Assembly (NCBI GenBank): GCA_938030915.1 | Contig: CALHIO010000214.1 | Coordinates: 1-5,424 of the forward strand | Length of the DNA stretch: 5,424 nt | Source of the DNA: an uncultured Gemmatimonadota bacterium | Lineage (GTDB): Bacteria > Gemmatimonadota > Gemmatimonadetes > Longimicrobiales > Gaopeijiaceae | Direction of reading: 5' to 3' | Shown here: positions 1-5,424 of the stretch, one piece after another | How positions within the stretch are numbered: the first letter of the stretch is position 1 | How the letters are laid out: every line of letters begins with the position of its first letter | The notes under the pieces: model-generated | Databases searched by the model: none | Seen by the model: the letters and a program-made list of their open reading frames with translations, nothing else | Told to the model about the DNA's origin: nothing | Program-made: the position numbers and the translations under genes

Positions 1-1
1 G

Positions 2-1084
2 GGGCCGGTAAGCCTCGGTGTACTCAACATGCAGACGCGCACCGAGGGTGACATCGGCGCGGAGAACTTCACGGTCGCGCGCGTGCGGGGAGAGCCGACA
101 CCCGGGCTGAGTCTGGGTGGCATTTTCGTGAATCGGATGGAGACCGGCGAAGGCCGGGCCGACAACCGGAGCTATGGGGTCGACGCGAACCTCCAGGCCA
201 TGAACGGCTACCTCCTGATCCAGTCCTATCTCGCAGCGACGGACGGGACTCAGGTGGACGGGACTCCGGTGGACCGCGAGATGGCAGGGCGATTCTCGGT
301 CGGATGGAGGGACCCATTCTGGGAGGTCTTCGCGTTGTACAGACGCTTCGACGACGACTTCAACCCTGGAGTGGGCTTTGTTCGTCGGCGCGGGATGGAG
401 CACCGCTACGGGACGTTCGCGATTCGACCCCGCATCAACCGCTTCGGGATTCTCGAGCTCAACCCGTATGTCGAGACCCACCTGTACACCGACCTGGGTG
501 GAGGCCTGCAGACACGTCTTCACACCGCGGGGATGGGGCTGGATTTCGCAGATGGGGGGCAAGCGAGTATCGACGTTACCGACCGCTACGAGCGGGTCGA
601 CGACGCATTCTCCGTACGGGGCGTCGAGGTGCCGGCAGGACGCTATGACTTCATCGAAACATCGGCGTCATACACGCTGAGTGGCGCGCGAACGATCTCC
701 GGGCGGCTCAACGTCAGCGGAGGAGAATACTTCGGCGGGGATCGCCGGTCGTTCGGAGGCAGCCTCCTCGGGCGCCTCGGCCCGCAACTCCTCCTCGATC
801 TCTCATTGAACCACAATCAGATCGAACTTCCGGGTCAGGCCGCGACCACGGCGGACGTCTACGGTGCCAAGCTCGATCTCTTCCTCTCGACGACGCTGAT
901 GACGAGCGCCTTCGTCCAGTTCAACGAGGCGTCGGAGGAGATGGTGACCAACGTACGTTTCCGCTGGATCCATGCCCCGCTTTCGGACCTCTACGTGGTC
1001 CTCACGGAGCGCCGGGACACCGGGGCGAACACCGTTCTCGACCGCTTCCTGACGGCGAAATTCACGAAGTTGATCTCGTTCTAG
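2..1084 (+). CDS. DUF5916-type outer-membrane beta-barrel protein, C-terminal part (5' truncated)
   Basis: The frame is open from base 2, so the ATG at base 29 is almost certainly internal: it sits in the stretch GVLNMQT, which recalls the VGLLNMQT-like segment I associate with DUF5916 proteins. The visible part is 360 residues and ends at a TAG at 1082-1084. Family members usually carry an N-terminal CBM9-like carbohydrate-binding domain followed by this C-terminal barrel domain, so about half the protein is missing. What can be seen: NFTVARVR followed by GGIFVNR near residues 22-44, long stretches of alternating polar and hydrophobic residues typical of beta strands, a GEYFGGDRRSF turn, and a C-terminus ending in Phe (FTKLISF), which fits an outer-membrane beta-signal. 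The role is not established; an outer-membrane location and ligand or carbohydrate binding are inferred. A 15-base tandem duplication encodes DGTQV-DGTPV near residues 81-90. The gene converges on the GNAT gene 39 nt downstream. Confidence 0.82.
   Translation, partial: GPVSLGVLNMQTRTEGDIGAENFTVARVRGEPTPGLSLGGIFVNRMETGEGRADNRSYGVDANLQAMNGYLLIQSYLAATDGTQVDGTPVDREMAGRFSVGWRDPFWEVFALYRRFDDDFNPGVGFVRRRGMEHRYGTFAIRPRINRFGILELNPYVETHLYTDLGGGLQTRLHTAGMGLDFADGGQASIDVTDRYERVDDAFSVRGVEVPAGRYDFIETSASYTLSGARTISGRLNVSGGEYFGGDRRSFGGSLLGRLGPQLLLDLSLNHNQIELPGQAATTADVYGAKLDLFLSTTLMTSAFVQFNEASEEMVTNVRFRWIHAPLSDLYVVLTERRDTGANTVLDRFLTAKFTKLISF
241..270 (+). repeat. Two-copy 15-base tandem repeat inside the DUF5916 gene
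   Basis: Bases 241-255 and 256-270 are adjacent copies of GGACGGGACTCAGGT that differ at one base (A to C in the second copy). The unit is a multiple of three and stays in frame, giving DGTQV then DGTPV. It lies between two stretches with beta-strand character, so it probably lengthens a loop. The single mismatch changes Gln to Pro. Confidence 0.8.
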
Positions 1085-1095
1085 GGCGGAGGGAT

Positions 1096-1132
1096 CGAGC
1101 GGGCGCTCGGGCTACGACCAGGGTCACGGTCG
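1096..1132. terminator. Weak hairpins between convergent genes, possible terminator
   Basis: The gap between the DUF5916 stop and the GNAT stop contains CGAGC/GCTCG (1096-1100 with 1105-1109, 4-nt loop) and CGACC/GGTCG (1115-1119 with 1128-1132, 8-nt loop). The second arm overlaps the end of the GNAT gene. Neither stem has a T-run on either strand, so this is not a canonical intrinsic terminator. It is listed only because a terminator is expected between convergent genes. Confidence 0.2.
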
Positions 1133-1594
1133 CCTCTGCGCGCCGAACGACGCCGGCAGATCCTCCCAGATCATCCAGTGCGAGTCGAGCACCAGGGCGC
1201 CGTATCGCGCATAGAAGGCGCGTGCTCGCTCGTTCCCGGGATCAACGTCGACACACACACGACGCACACCGAGACCCTCGAACCAACTGGCGAGCGCCCA
1301 GAGCATGCGGCCGGCCACACCGGAGCCACGGACGCCGGGCGTCACGTACAGATACTGGAGTTCGCCCTCACATTCGTGACGAGTTGTCCGGTGTCCACCT
1401 GTGTACCCGATCGCCTCACCCTCCGACTCGGCGATCAGGACAACCCGTTCGGCCAGCGCGAACTGTGGATGATGCTCACCGCACAGGTACCGGGCCATCC
1501 GCGGATCCGCGGGTCCCGCTTCCTGATCGGGGGCGCGCACGGACTCGAGTCCGGCGATGTCGTCGACCGTCGCCGAACGAATCTCGACGTGCAT
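1124..1594 (-). CDS. GNAT-family N-acetyltransferase
   Basis: This 156-residue protein has the length and layout of a single-domain GNAT enzyme, which transfers an acetyl group from acetyl-CoA to an amine. An N-terminal IRSATVDDIAGL segment leads into strand-helix elements. Motif A is visible at about residues 82-98 (LYVTPGVRGSGVAGRML), with the R-G-S-G pyrophosphate-binding loop at 89-92. Motif B follows with Asn121 and Tyr128 in NERARAFYARYG, where the Tyr is in the usual general-acid position. The substrate cannot be read from the sequence; amino acid, peptide or small-molecule acetylation are all possible. The ATG is 3 nt after the TAA of the threonine ammonia-lyase gene and has a good Shine-Dalgarno (1601-1606) inside that gene's 3' end, so translation is probably coupled. 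It is the last gene of the inferred bioY-ilvA-GNAT operon. Confidence 0.9.
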   Translation of the reverse strand: MHVEIRSATVDDIAGLESVRAPDQEAGPADPRMARYLCGEHHPQFALAERVVLIAESEGEAIGYTGGHRTTRHECEGELQYLYVTPGVRGSGVAGRMLWALASWFEGLGVRRVCVDVDPGNERARAFYARYGALVLDSHWMIWEDLPASFGAQRRP

Positions 1595-1597
1595 CGA

Positions 1598-2812
1598 TTA
1601 CACCTCGTCGGTAAGCAGCCTCGTCGGGAAGCCGGCGTCTTGTAGCTGCTCGACGATCTCCTTGGCGTGGCCCGCGTCCCGGGTCTCGACGACCACGTCC
1701 AGCTCCGCACGCTTCACCGGGACGTGCGCGAACATCCTCTGATGGTAGGTCTCGACGATGTTGCCCCCGACGGAACCGATCACCTGAGCCACCCGACCCA
1801 GCACGCCCGCTTGATCGGTGATGGAGATTCTCAAGCTCGCCAAGTGTCCGGCGCGTGACATGCCGCGGAGCAGGATCGACGAGAGAATCCGGGAATCGAT
1901 GTTGCTGCCGCATGCGACGAGGCCGACCCTGCGTCCCTCGAACCGCTCACGGTTCTCGACAACCGCCGCGAGCGGTACGGCTCCCGCCCCCTCGACCACC
2001 ACCCGAGCTTCCGTGACCAGCGCCTGAACGGCGGCCTCGATGGACGACTCCGAGACGAGCAGGAGATCATCGACAAGCCGCTCCACGATCTCCCTCGTAC
2101 GGACACCTGGTGTCTTGACCGCGATACCGTCGGCGATCGTATCGCCCCCGACCGGTGCGTCGTCACCACGCACCGCGTTGTGCATCGCCGGATAGGCCTC
2201 CGATTCGACCCCGATGATCTCCACCTCGGGAGCGATCGCCTTCACCGCCGTGGCGATCCCCGAAATGATCCCACCTCCGCCGATCGGGACGAGGATGACG
2301 TCAAGGTCCGGGATATCCTCGAGCATCTCCAGACCCACGGTCCCCTGGCCGGCGATGATCGATTCGTCGTCGTATGGGTGGACGAAGGTGAGTCCCTCGA
2401 CGGCTGCCTTGTGGTGCGCGAACGGCTCGGCCTCGTTGAGCGTCTCGCCGTGAAGGATGACCTGCGCACCAAACGCTTCCGTTCGACGGATCTTCGTGAA
2501 CGGGGTGCCGACCGGCATGAGGATCGTCGATGGAATCCCGAGGCGCTGGGCATGCGCCGCGACCCCTTGGGCATGGTTGCCGGCGGACACCGCGATCACC
2601 CCTCGCGCGGCCTCGTCCCGGGAGAGCGCCTGGAGCTTTACCAGAGCCCCGCGGTCCTTGAACGATCCGGTCCGCTGGAGCGTTTCGAGCTTGAGGACGA
2701 GTTCGCAGCCCAGATCGTCGGAGAGGGGCCCCGAGCGGACGGAGGGCGTGCGCACGACCTGGCCCTCGATCGCCCTCGCTGCGGCGCGGATGTCATCGAT
2801 GGAAACGGGCAT
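1598..2812 (-). CDS. ilvA: Threonine ammonia-lyase (threonine dehydratase), medium form with ACT domain
   Basis: This is a 404-residue fold-type II PLP enzyme that converts L-threonine to 2-oxobutanoate and ammonia, feeding isoleucine synthesis or threonine breakdown in the cytoplasm. The catalytic domain (about residues 5-315) shows the PLP-binding lysine in GSFKDRGA (Lys52), the substrate-loop motif SAGNHAQG (76-83), the PLP-phosphate glycine loop PIGGGG (ending 178-181) and a CGSN motif (301-304). One ACT domain (about 325-404) follows, beginning near HLASLRISITDQAGVLGRVA. A length of about 400 with a single ACT domain matches the medium form, not the longer E. coli IlvA with its paired ACT-like repeats. 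ACT domains usually bind an amino-acid effector; which one is not visible. I chose the ATG at 2812 because the family starts just before DIRAA and the longer frame would overlap bioY. A GTG at 2827 with an AGGA upstream is an alternative that adds five residues. A related serine dehydratase activity is possible. Confidence 0.93.
   Translation of the reverse strand: MPVSIDDIRAAARAIEGQVVRTPSVRSGPLSDDLGCELVLKLETLQRTGSFKDRGALVKLQALSRDEAARGVIAVSAGNHAQGVAAHAQRLGIPSTILMPVGTPFTKIRRTEAFGAQVILHGETLNEAEPFAHHKAAVEGLTFVHPYDDESIIAGQGTVGLEMLEDIPDLDVILVPIGGGGIISGIATAVKAIAPEVEIIGVESEAYPAMHNAVRGDDAPVGGDTIADGIAVKTPGVRTREIVERLVDDLLLVSESSIEAAVQALVTEARVVVEGAGAVPLAAVVENRERFEGRRVGLVACGSNIDSRILSSILLRGMSRAGHLASLRISITDQAGVLGRVAQVIGSVGGNIVETYHQRMFAHVPVKRAELDVVVETRDAGHAKEIVEQLQDAGFPTRLLTDEV
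1601..1606 (-). promoter_or_regulatory. Shine-Dalgarno of the GNAT gene, inside the ilvA 3' end
   Basis: On the minus strand GAGGTG lies 6 nt upstream of the GNAT ATG and overlaps the last sense codons of the threonine ammonia-lyase gene (Glu-Val-stop). The arrangement GAGGTG-TAA-TCG-ATG suggests ribosomes that finish the upstream gene can start the next one. It also fixes the GNAT start. Confidence 0.7.
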
Positions 2813-2846
2813 GGCGCAAGGTATCACGCGGTCCTGCGTCTTCGCG

Positions 2847-3437
2847 CTACTCGGGCGGCTTCGACATCTCAACGAAGATCCAGATCCCCGCCGCGAGCAT
2901 CGACTTCACGATGCCCCCGAGCAGAAACGGACTCACACCCGTGCTGAACGCAGCCCCGATCCCAATCAGCGGCACGAGACGAATCCAGCCGAGCAGCAGG
3001 ATCACTCCGTGGGCCACGAGCGCCATCCCGGACATCCACACCAGGCTCGCCATCGGAGAAATCCAGGAGCGGCGACTCGACCATCCGGCGACCCCGGCTC
3101 CGATCACGAAGCCGACGAGATACCCCGCTGTCGGTCCCGTCAGGGCCTCGAGGCCCGAGGCACCGTCCGCGAAGAGCGGGAGACCCGCAGCTCCAGCCCC
3201 GAGGTAGAGGAGCATGGCAACAGGGGCCCAGATGGGGCCCATCCACATACCGGTCAGGACCACCGCCAGCGTCTGAAGCGACTGCGGAACCGACGACCCC
3301 GGGACCGGGATCGAAATGCGCGCGGCGAAGGAGACCGCAGCAGCAGCCAGCACGAGGTTCGCCAGAAGGATCACCGGCGGGGGGCGCTCCGCCGGATCGA
3401 TCATGAACCAGCGCTGGTGGTCGGAGCCTTGAGTCAT
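2847..3437 (-). CDS. bioY: BioY, biotin transporter substrate-binding (S) component
   Basis: BioY is the integral-membrane S component that captures biotin and works with an energy-coupling factor module (ATPases plus EcfT/BioN), or in some species without a dedicated one. The 196 residues match the usual length. Family signatures are visible: IPVPGSSVPQSLQTLAVVL (about 43-61), LYLGAGAAGLPLFADG (77-92) and GPTAGYLVGF (101-110). Hydrophobic segments at about 22-40, 52-68, 70-90, 103-118, 127-150 and 153-190 fit the expected six-helix fold. No bioM or bioN gene is present, so energising subunits would have to be encoded elsewhere. It is the first gene of the inferred operon, and its TAG lies 34 nt before the ilvA ATG. 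There is no Shine-Dalgarno before the ATG at 3437. An internal ATG at residue 12 lacks one too and is the alternative start. Confidence 0.93.
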   Translation of the reverse strand: MTQGSDHQRWFMIDPAERPPPVILLANLVLAAAAVSFAARISIPVPGSSVPQSLQTLAVVLTGMWMGPIWAPVAMLLYLGAGAAGLPLFADGASGLEALTGPTAGYLVGFVIGAGVAGWSSRRSWISPMASLVWMSGMALVAHGVILLLGWIRLVPLIGIGAAFSTGVSPFLLGGIVKSMLAAGIWIFVEMSKPPE

Positions 3438-3444
3438 GAACGGA

Positions 3445-3450
3445 AGAATA
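3445..3450 (-). promoter_or_regulatory. bioY: Possible -10 element for bioY (leaderless transcript candidate)
   Basis: On the minus strand TATTCT lies exactly 7 nt upstream of the bioY ATG, the distance expected between a -10 box and the transcription start. With no Shine-Dalgarno present, the message could start at or next to the ATG. I see no -35-like hexamer at 16-18 nt spacing, which weakens the case. Confidence 0.25.
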
Positions 3451-3499
3451 GGGGGTCGTGAGGCATCGGGCGCACGGCACCTGGGCTGCGCGCCTGGAC

Positions 3500-3508
3500 T
3501 GTTACAAA
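3500..3508 (+). promoter_or_regulatory. Possible extended -10 promoter for the 3621-4193 gene
   Basis: TG-T-TACAAA has the TGn extension and four of six matches to TATAAT, in an otherwise GC-rich divergent region. No -35 match is seen at the expected distance. It would give a 5' leader of about 105 nt. The reverse complement contains TTTGTAAC and might serve bioY instead. Confidence 0.2.
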
Positions 3509-3609
3509 GTGTCTACGTCACCGCCACCCGACATGTAAGCCCTTCGACGGAGGGAGCTCGCGGCGCCGTTTCGACATCCTCGTGGTGTACAACGCGAATC
3601 CCCCGCCGC

Positions 3610-3613
3610 GAGG
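3610..3613 (+). promoter_or_regulatory. Shine-Dalgarno that selects the ATG at 3621
   Basis: GAGG lies 7 nt upstream of the ATG at 3621. An in-frame ATG at 3582 lacks a comparable motif and would put 13 extra residues, including three consecutive prolines, in front of the signal peptide. The downstream ATG is therefore the better start. Confidence 0.55.
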
Positions 3614-3620
3614 CCTCATC

Positions 3621-4193
3621 ATGTCATACGACGCAACAGTCGCCCGAACGGTGGGCGTCGGGACAACCCCACTGATCACGGCGCTCCTCCTGAGCGCAAT
3701 CCTGTCCACGGCGTCTTCGGCACAGGAGCGCACCCGCTCCCCGTTCGAGGGAGTATCCCGGATCGCACCCGCCATGTTGAACGCGCAGCACGATACCCGG
3801 CCGGCCAGCTCAGCACCCGTATCGCTTCCTCGCACGTCGGACTCCCACGTCCGCGCATCGCCGGACCGTATCGCGGGAGGAGCACTTCTGGGATCGGCGG
3901 GTTCGCTCGGGCTCATGTACGCTGGTGCGCTCGCGGGCTGGATGTCGGCGCGGGACGGATACCATTTCGGCGGAATGCTCGCCGGCGCCGCTACAGGCTC
4001 CGTCCTCGGGGCGACCCTCGGATCGGCGGCTGTGGTCGGCAATCCGACGAGGGCGTTCCTGGGGTCGATCGGCGGTGGGCTGCTTGGCGTCGTGACGGCG
4101 ATGGGCGTCAGCGGGCTCGGCCACGACACCGCGGCGTTCGTCACCTACTCCCTCGTGCAGGGAGCCACAGCCGCCTTGGTGGCAGGCCGATGA
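3621..4193 (+). CDS. Uncharacterised exported or membrane protein with Gly/Ala-rich hydrophobic segments
   Basis: I do not recognise this 190-residue protein. An N-terminal signal sequence is likely: a hydrophobic core at about residues 17-30 (PLITALLLSAILST) followed by ASSA-QE, a plausible signal peptidase I site after Ala34. Residues 35-83 are polar, rich in Ser, Arg and Pro, and probably disordered. Four Gly/Ala/Ser-rich hydrophobic segments follow at about 84-106, 116-139, 144-163 and 170-188. Small residues recur every three or four positions (for example GGMLAGAATGSVLGATLG), as in glycine-zipper helices that pack closely in membranes. Short charged turns (SARDGYH, GNPTR, GHD) separate them. 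There are no obvious catalytic residues or cysteines. Third-position GC and the signal peptide support real coding over the long opposite-strand frame. It diverges from bioY with 183 nt between starts and converges on the serine hydrolase. Structural, pore-forming or envelope-associated roles are all open. Confidence 0.7.
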   Translation: MSYDATVARTVGVGTTPLITALLLSAILSTASSAQERTRSPFEGVSRIAPAMLNAQHDTRPASSAPVSLPRTSDSHVRASPDRIAGGALLGSAGSLGLMYAGALAGWMSARDGYHFGGMLAGAATGSVLGATLGSAAVVGNPTRAFLGSIGGGLLGVVTAMGVSGLGHDTAAFVTYSLVQGATAALVAGR

Positions 4194-4213
4194 CTCCCCT
4201 GGCCGCCTTTCTG

Positions 4214-4255
4214 TGGTGCGAGCCTCTCGACGAAATGGTCCCGCACCGCGAGAGG
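4214..4255 (+). repeat. Two interleaved inverted repeats downstream of the small membrane protein
   Basis: GGTGCG at 4215-4220 pairs with CGCACC at 4242-4247 (6 bp, plus a possible U-G pair at 4214/4248). CCTCTCG at 4223-4229 pairs with CGAGAGG at 4249-4255 (7 bp). The arms alternate (a, b, a', b'), so the two stems cannot nest: they form either a pseudoknot or two competing hairpins. The element begins 21 nt after the stop of the membrane-protein gene. There is no following T-run, so a standard intrinsic terminator is unlikely. Confidence 0.45.
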
Positions 4256-4303
4256 TCAGGACCGACAAGGAGCCCTTCGAGCGACCCGGCCAGCCCGGCA
4301 ACC

Positions 4304-4399
4304 TCAGAGACGGATCCAGATGGTCCGCGGTCCCGACGTGCCGTGCAGACCCATGAGCCAGTGATCCTCCTCCGCTCGACGGACGTCGGTGATGATCAC
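4304..4399 (-). other. Short codon-biased orphan reading frame, possible small protein or gene remnant
   Basis: A GTG at 4399-4397 opens 31 codons that end in TGA at 4304-4306, starting 10 nt after the serine hydrolase stop on the same strand. By hand count about 81% of third, 65% of first and 48% of second codon positions are G or C, the pattern expected of a real gene in a GC-rich genome. The peptide has mixed, protein-like composition (VIITDVRRAEEDHW near the start, GPRTIWIRL at the end). The frame is open upstream to base 4435 but stops there, inside the hydrolase gene. It could be a small protein, the 3' stump of a decayed gene, or chance. No family is recognised, and a hairpin overlaps the same bases. 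Confidence 0.25.
4361..4399 (-). terminator. Inverted repeat just after the serine hydrolase stop, weak terminator candidate
   Basis: GTGATC at 4361-4366 and GATCAC at 4394-4399 form a perfect 6-bp stem, with a small inner stem TCCG/CGGA (4371-4374 with 4380-4383). It begins 10 nt past the TAG of the serine hydrolase. The loop is long and no T-run follows, so intrinsic termination is uncertain. Confidence 0.2.
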
Positions 4400-4409
4400 A
4401 GCCCACCGT

Positions 4410-5424
4410 CTACCCGATGGGAGGCACCGCCTCCATCAGGAGCCTGAACGCATCCTCGAGCGCATCGGCACCCGGCCCGGAGCCCGTGTACTTCCCGAGC
4501 CGGACCACCACGAGACCGTGCGTCGGGATGATCGTCGTGCTCTGACCACCCGCCCCGAGCATCCGATACGCGGTGTCCGGAATCCCGAGTCCGCCCTCGC
4601 CGTTGACCCAGAAGAACGCTCCTCCGTACACACGACGGCCATCCGCATCCCACGCGGGAGCGACGGCCGACGCGTATTCCGCGTAGCCTTCTGGCAGGAT
4701 CCTCTCTCCATCCCAGACGCCGTCCTGCAGGTAGAGATTTCCGAGGCGCGCCCAGTCGCGGGCCGGCATGAAGGCGAGCCCCTGCCCGAGGAAGTTTCCA
4801 TACGGGTCCGTTTCGATCAGGCCATCCCGAATCCCGATCCGGTCGAAGAGGTGCTGCTGCGGGAACGAGTGGTAGTCCAGGCCCGCACCCTCGGCCCCGA
4901 GACGGACGAGGTAGCTGGCCAGGACCGGATCCGTGTTCCGATACCGACCGATCGTGTTCGGCGGCCACTGCTGCGGCCGGGTCGCGGCATACTCATAGGA
5001 GTTCACCGTACCCGTATACAGGTAGAAGTGGTCGGCGTAGAGATCCGCGTTGTAATCCGGATCCGACGGAGCATTGATCCGGATTCCGCTGGACATGCGC
5101 ATGATGTCGCCGATCCGGATCTCCTGACGCGGATCACCCTCACCCTGCCACTCCGGTATGGGCGCGGGCTCCCACAAATCGTAGACGCCCTGCTCGATCA
5201 GAACGCCCATGAGCGTCCCCGTCAGGCTCTTGGTCATCGACCAGCTCTCGAGCGGCGTGTGGATATCGATGCCTTCACCGTACCGCTCGCCCAGAATCCG
5301 ACCGTTGTACGTCACGACGAATCCGAGCGTGCGCGCCTCGGGTGGGCCGAATCCGGCGTCGAGCGCCTGCTCGACCTTGTCCATGTCGAGTTCGGCAGGC
5401 CACGGCTCGTCGGGCAGCACGTCC
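4410..5424 (-). CDS. Serine hydrolase, beta-lactamase/NylB-like family (PF00144), 5' truncated
   Basis: The frame runs off the window; a GTG at 5420 is in frame but is probably just a Val codon, so the true N-terminus, likely with a signal peptide, is missing. About 337 residues are visible of a family usually near 400. The active-site motifs of the penicillin-binding/beta-lactamase fold are present: S-M-T-K (nucleophile Ser at 5238-5240, Lys at 5229-5231) in ESWSMTKSLTGTLMGVLIEQG, and Y-R-N (Tyr at 4941-4943, Asn at 4935-4937). AGAGGQST-like sequence (LGAGGQSTTIIP) stands near the C-terminus in place of a KTG box. The SMTKS context resembles 6-aminohexanoate-dimer hydrolases and EstB-type esterases more than true antibiotic-degrading beta-lactamases. 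The substrate may be an ester, a short amide or a peptide, and cannot be fixed from sequence. It converges on the small membrane-protein gene with a 216-nt gap. Confidence 0.9.
   Translation of the reverse strand, partial: DVLPDEPWPAELDMDKVEQALDAGFGPPEARTLGFVVTYNGRILGERYGEGIDIHTPLESWSMTKSLTGTLMGVLIEQGVYDLWEPAPIPEWQGEGDPRQEIRIGDIMRMSSGIRINAPSDPDYNADLYADHFYLYTGTVNSYEYAATRPQQWPPNTIGRYRNTDPVLASYLVRLGAEGAGLDYHSFPQQHLFDRIGIRDGLIETDPYGNFLGQGLAFMPARDWARLGNLYLQDGVWDGERILPEGYAEYASAVAPAWDADGRRVYGGAFFWVNGEGGLGIPDTAYRMLGAGGQSTTIIPTHGLVVVRLGKYTGSGPGADALEDAFRLLMEAVPPIG

Noticed and set aside
1250..1270. CA-dinucleotide run within the GNAT gene
   Set aside because: It is only about five units and encodes the ordinary RRVCVDVD strand of the GNAT fold, so there is no sign of a phase-variable repeat.
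3223..3241. Two close copies of GGGGCCCA inside bioY
   Set aside because: They encode MGPIWAP, part of the normal conserved region of the protein, and follow from Gly-Pro and Ala-Pro codons in a GC-rich gene.
2457..3461. A 334-codon plus-strand frame across ilvA and bioY
   Set aside because: Its translation is Arg/Pro/His-rich without any domain, and two well-recognised genes occupy the opposite strand. It is a GC-rich shadow frame.
3502..3507. TTACAA (TTGTAA on the bioY strand) as half of a BirA biotin operator upstream of bioY
   Set aside because: A BirA site needs a second half (like GGTTTACAA) about 14 nt away. None is present at that distance on either side.
3518..4144. A 208-codon minus-strand frame opposite the small membrane protein
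   Set aside because: It is rich in Pro, Ser and Arg with no domain or signal. The plus-strand frame has a signal peptide, a Shine-Dalgarno and coherent hydrophobic segments, so this is its antisense shadow.
4190..4447. An 85-codon plus-strand frame whose ATG overlaps the stop of the membrane-protein gene (ATGA), with GGTGG 7 nt upstream
   Set aside because: The overlap suggests coupling, but the product is low-complexity (Pro/Ser/Thr/Arg), it runs into the 3' end of the serine hydrolase antisense, and in its second half the opposite strand has the better codon bias. Worth reviving only if conserved.
4410..5424. Serine hydrolase as an antibiotic-resistance beta-lactamase
   Set aside because: The SMTK context and GGQ in place of a KTG box fit NylB/EstB-like hydrolases. 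Nothing specific to resistance enzymes is visible.

Overview
The window is GC-rich (roughly two thirds G+C by eye) and densely packed, with ordinary chromosomal gene content. The closing half of a DUF5916-type outer-membrane beta-barrel protein, a NylB/EstB-like serine hydrolase and the strong G/C preference at third codon positions together suggest an environmental bacterium of the Gemmatimonadota, with Acidobacteriota or a related phylum as the alternative. No rRNA, tRNA or single-copy marker is present, so the assignment is only a suggestion. I saw no CRISPR array, transposase, integrase or attachment site.

Layout from left to right. Bases 1-1084 (+) hold the 3' part of a DUF5916 protein that begins outside the window. 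Three genes on the minus strand follow and read towards it: bioY (biotin transporter S component, 3437-2847), a medium-form threonine ammonia-lyase with a C-terminal ACT domain (ilvA type, 2812-1598) and a GNAT acetyltransferase (1594-1124). Their spacing is tight (34 nt, then 3 nt), so they probably form one operon ending convergently against the DUF5916 gene. A 183-nt divergent intergenic region (3438-3620) separates bioY from a plus-strand gene (3621-4193) for an unrecognised exported or membrane protein with Gly/Ala-rich hydrophobic segments. After a 216-nt convergent gap (4194-4409) comes a minus-strand serine hydrolase of the beta-lactamase family (PF00144), whose 5' end lies beyond base 5424.

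The operon combines cofactor uptake (biotin), the first step of isoleucine synthesis or threonine catabolism, and an acetyltransferase of unknown substrate. The sequence shows no direct functional link between them. The barrel protein, the small membrane protein and the hydrolase are probably cell-envelope proteins and look like separate transcription units.

I did not find a convincing new multi-gene system. The points most worth a second look are a short codon-biased orphan frame next to the serine hydrolase (4304-4399, minus), interleaved inverted repeats after the small membrane protein (4214-4255), and the unrecognised membrane protein itself.
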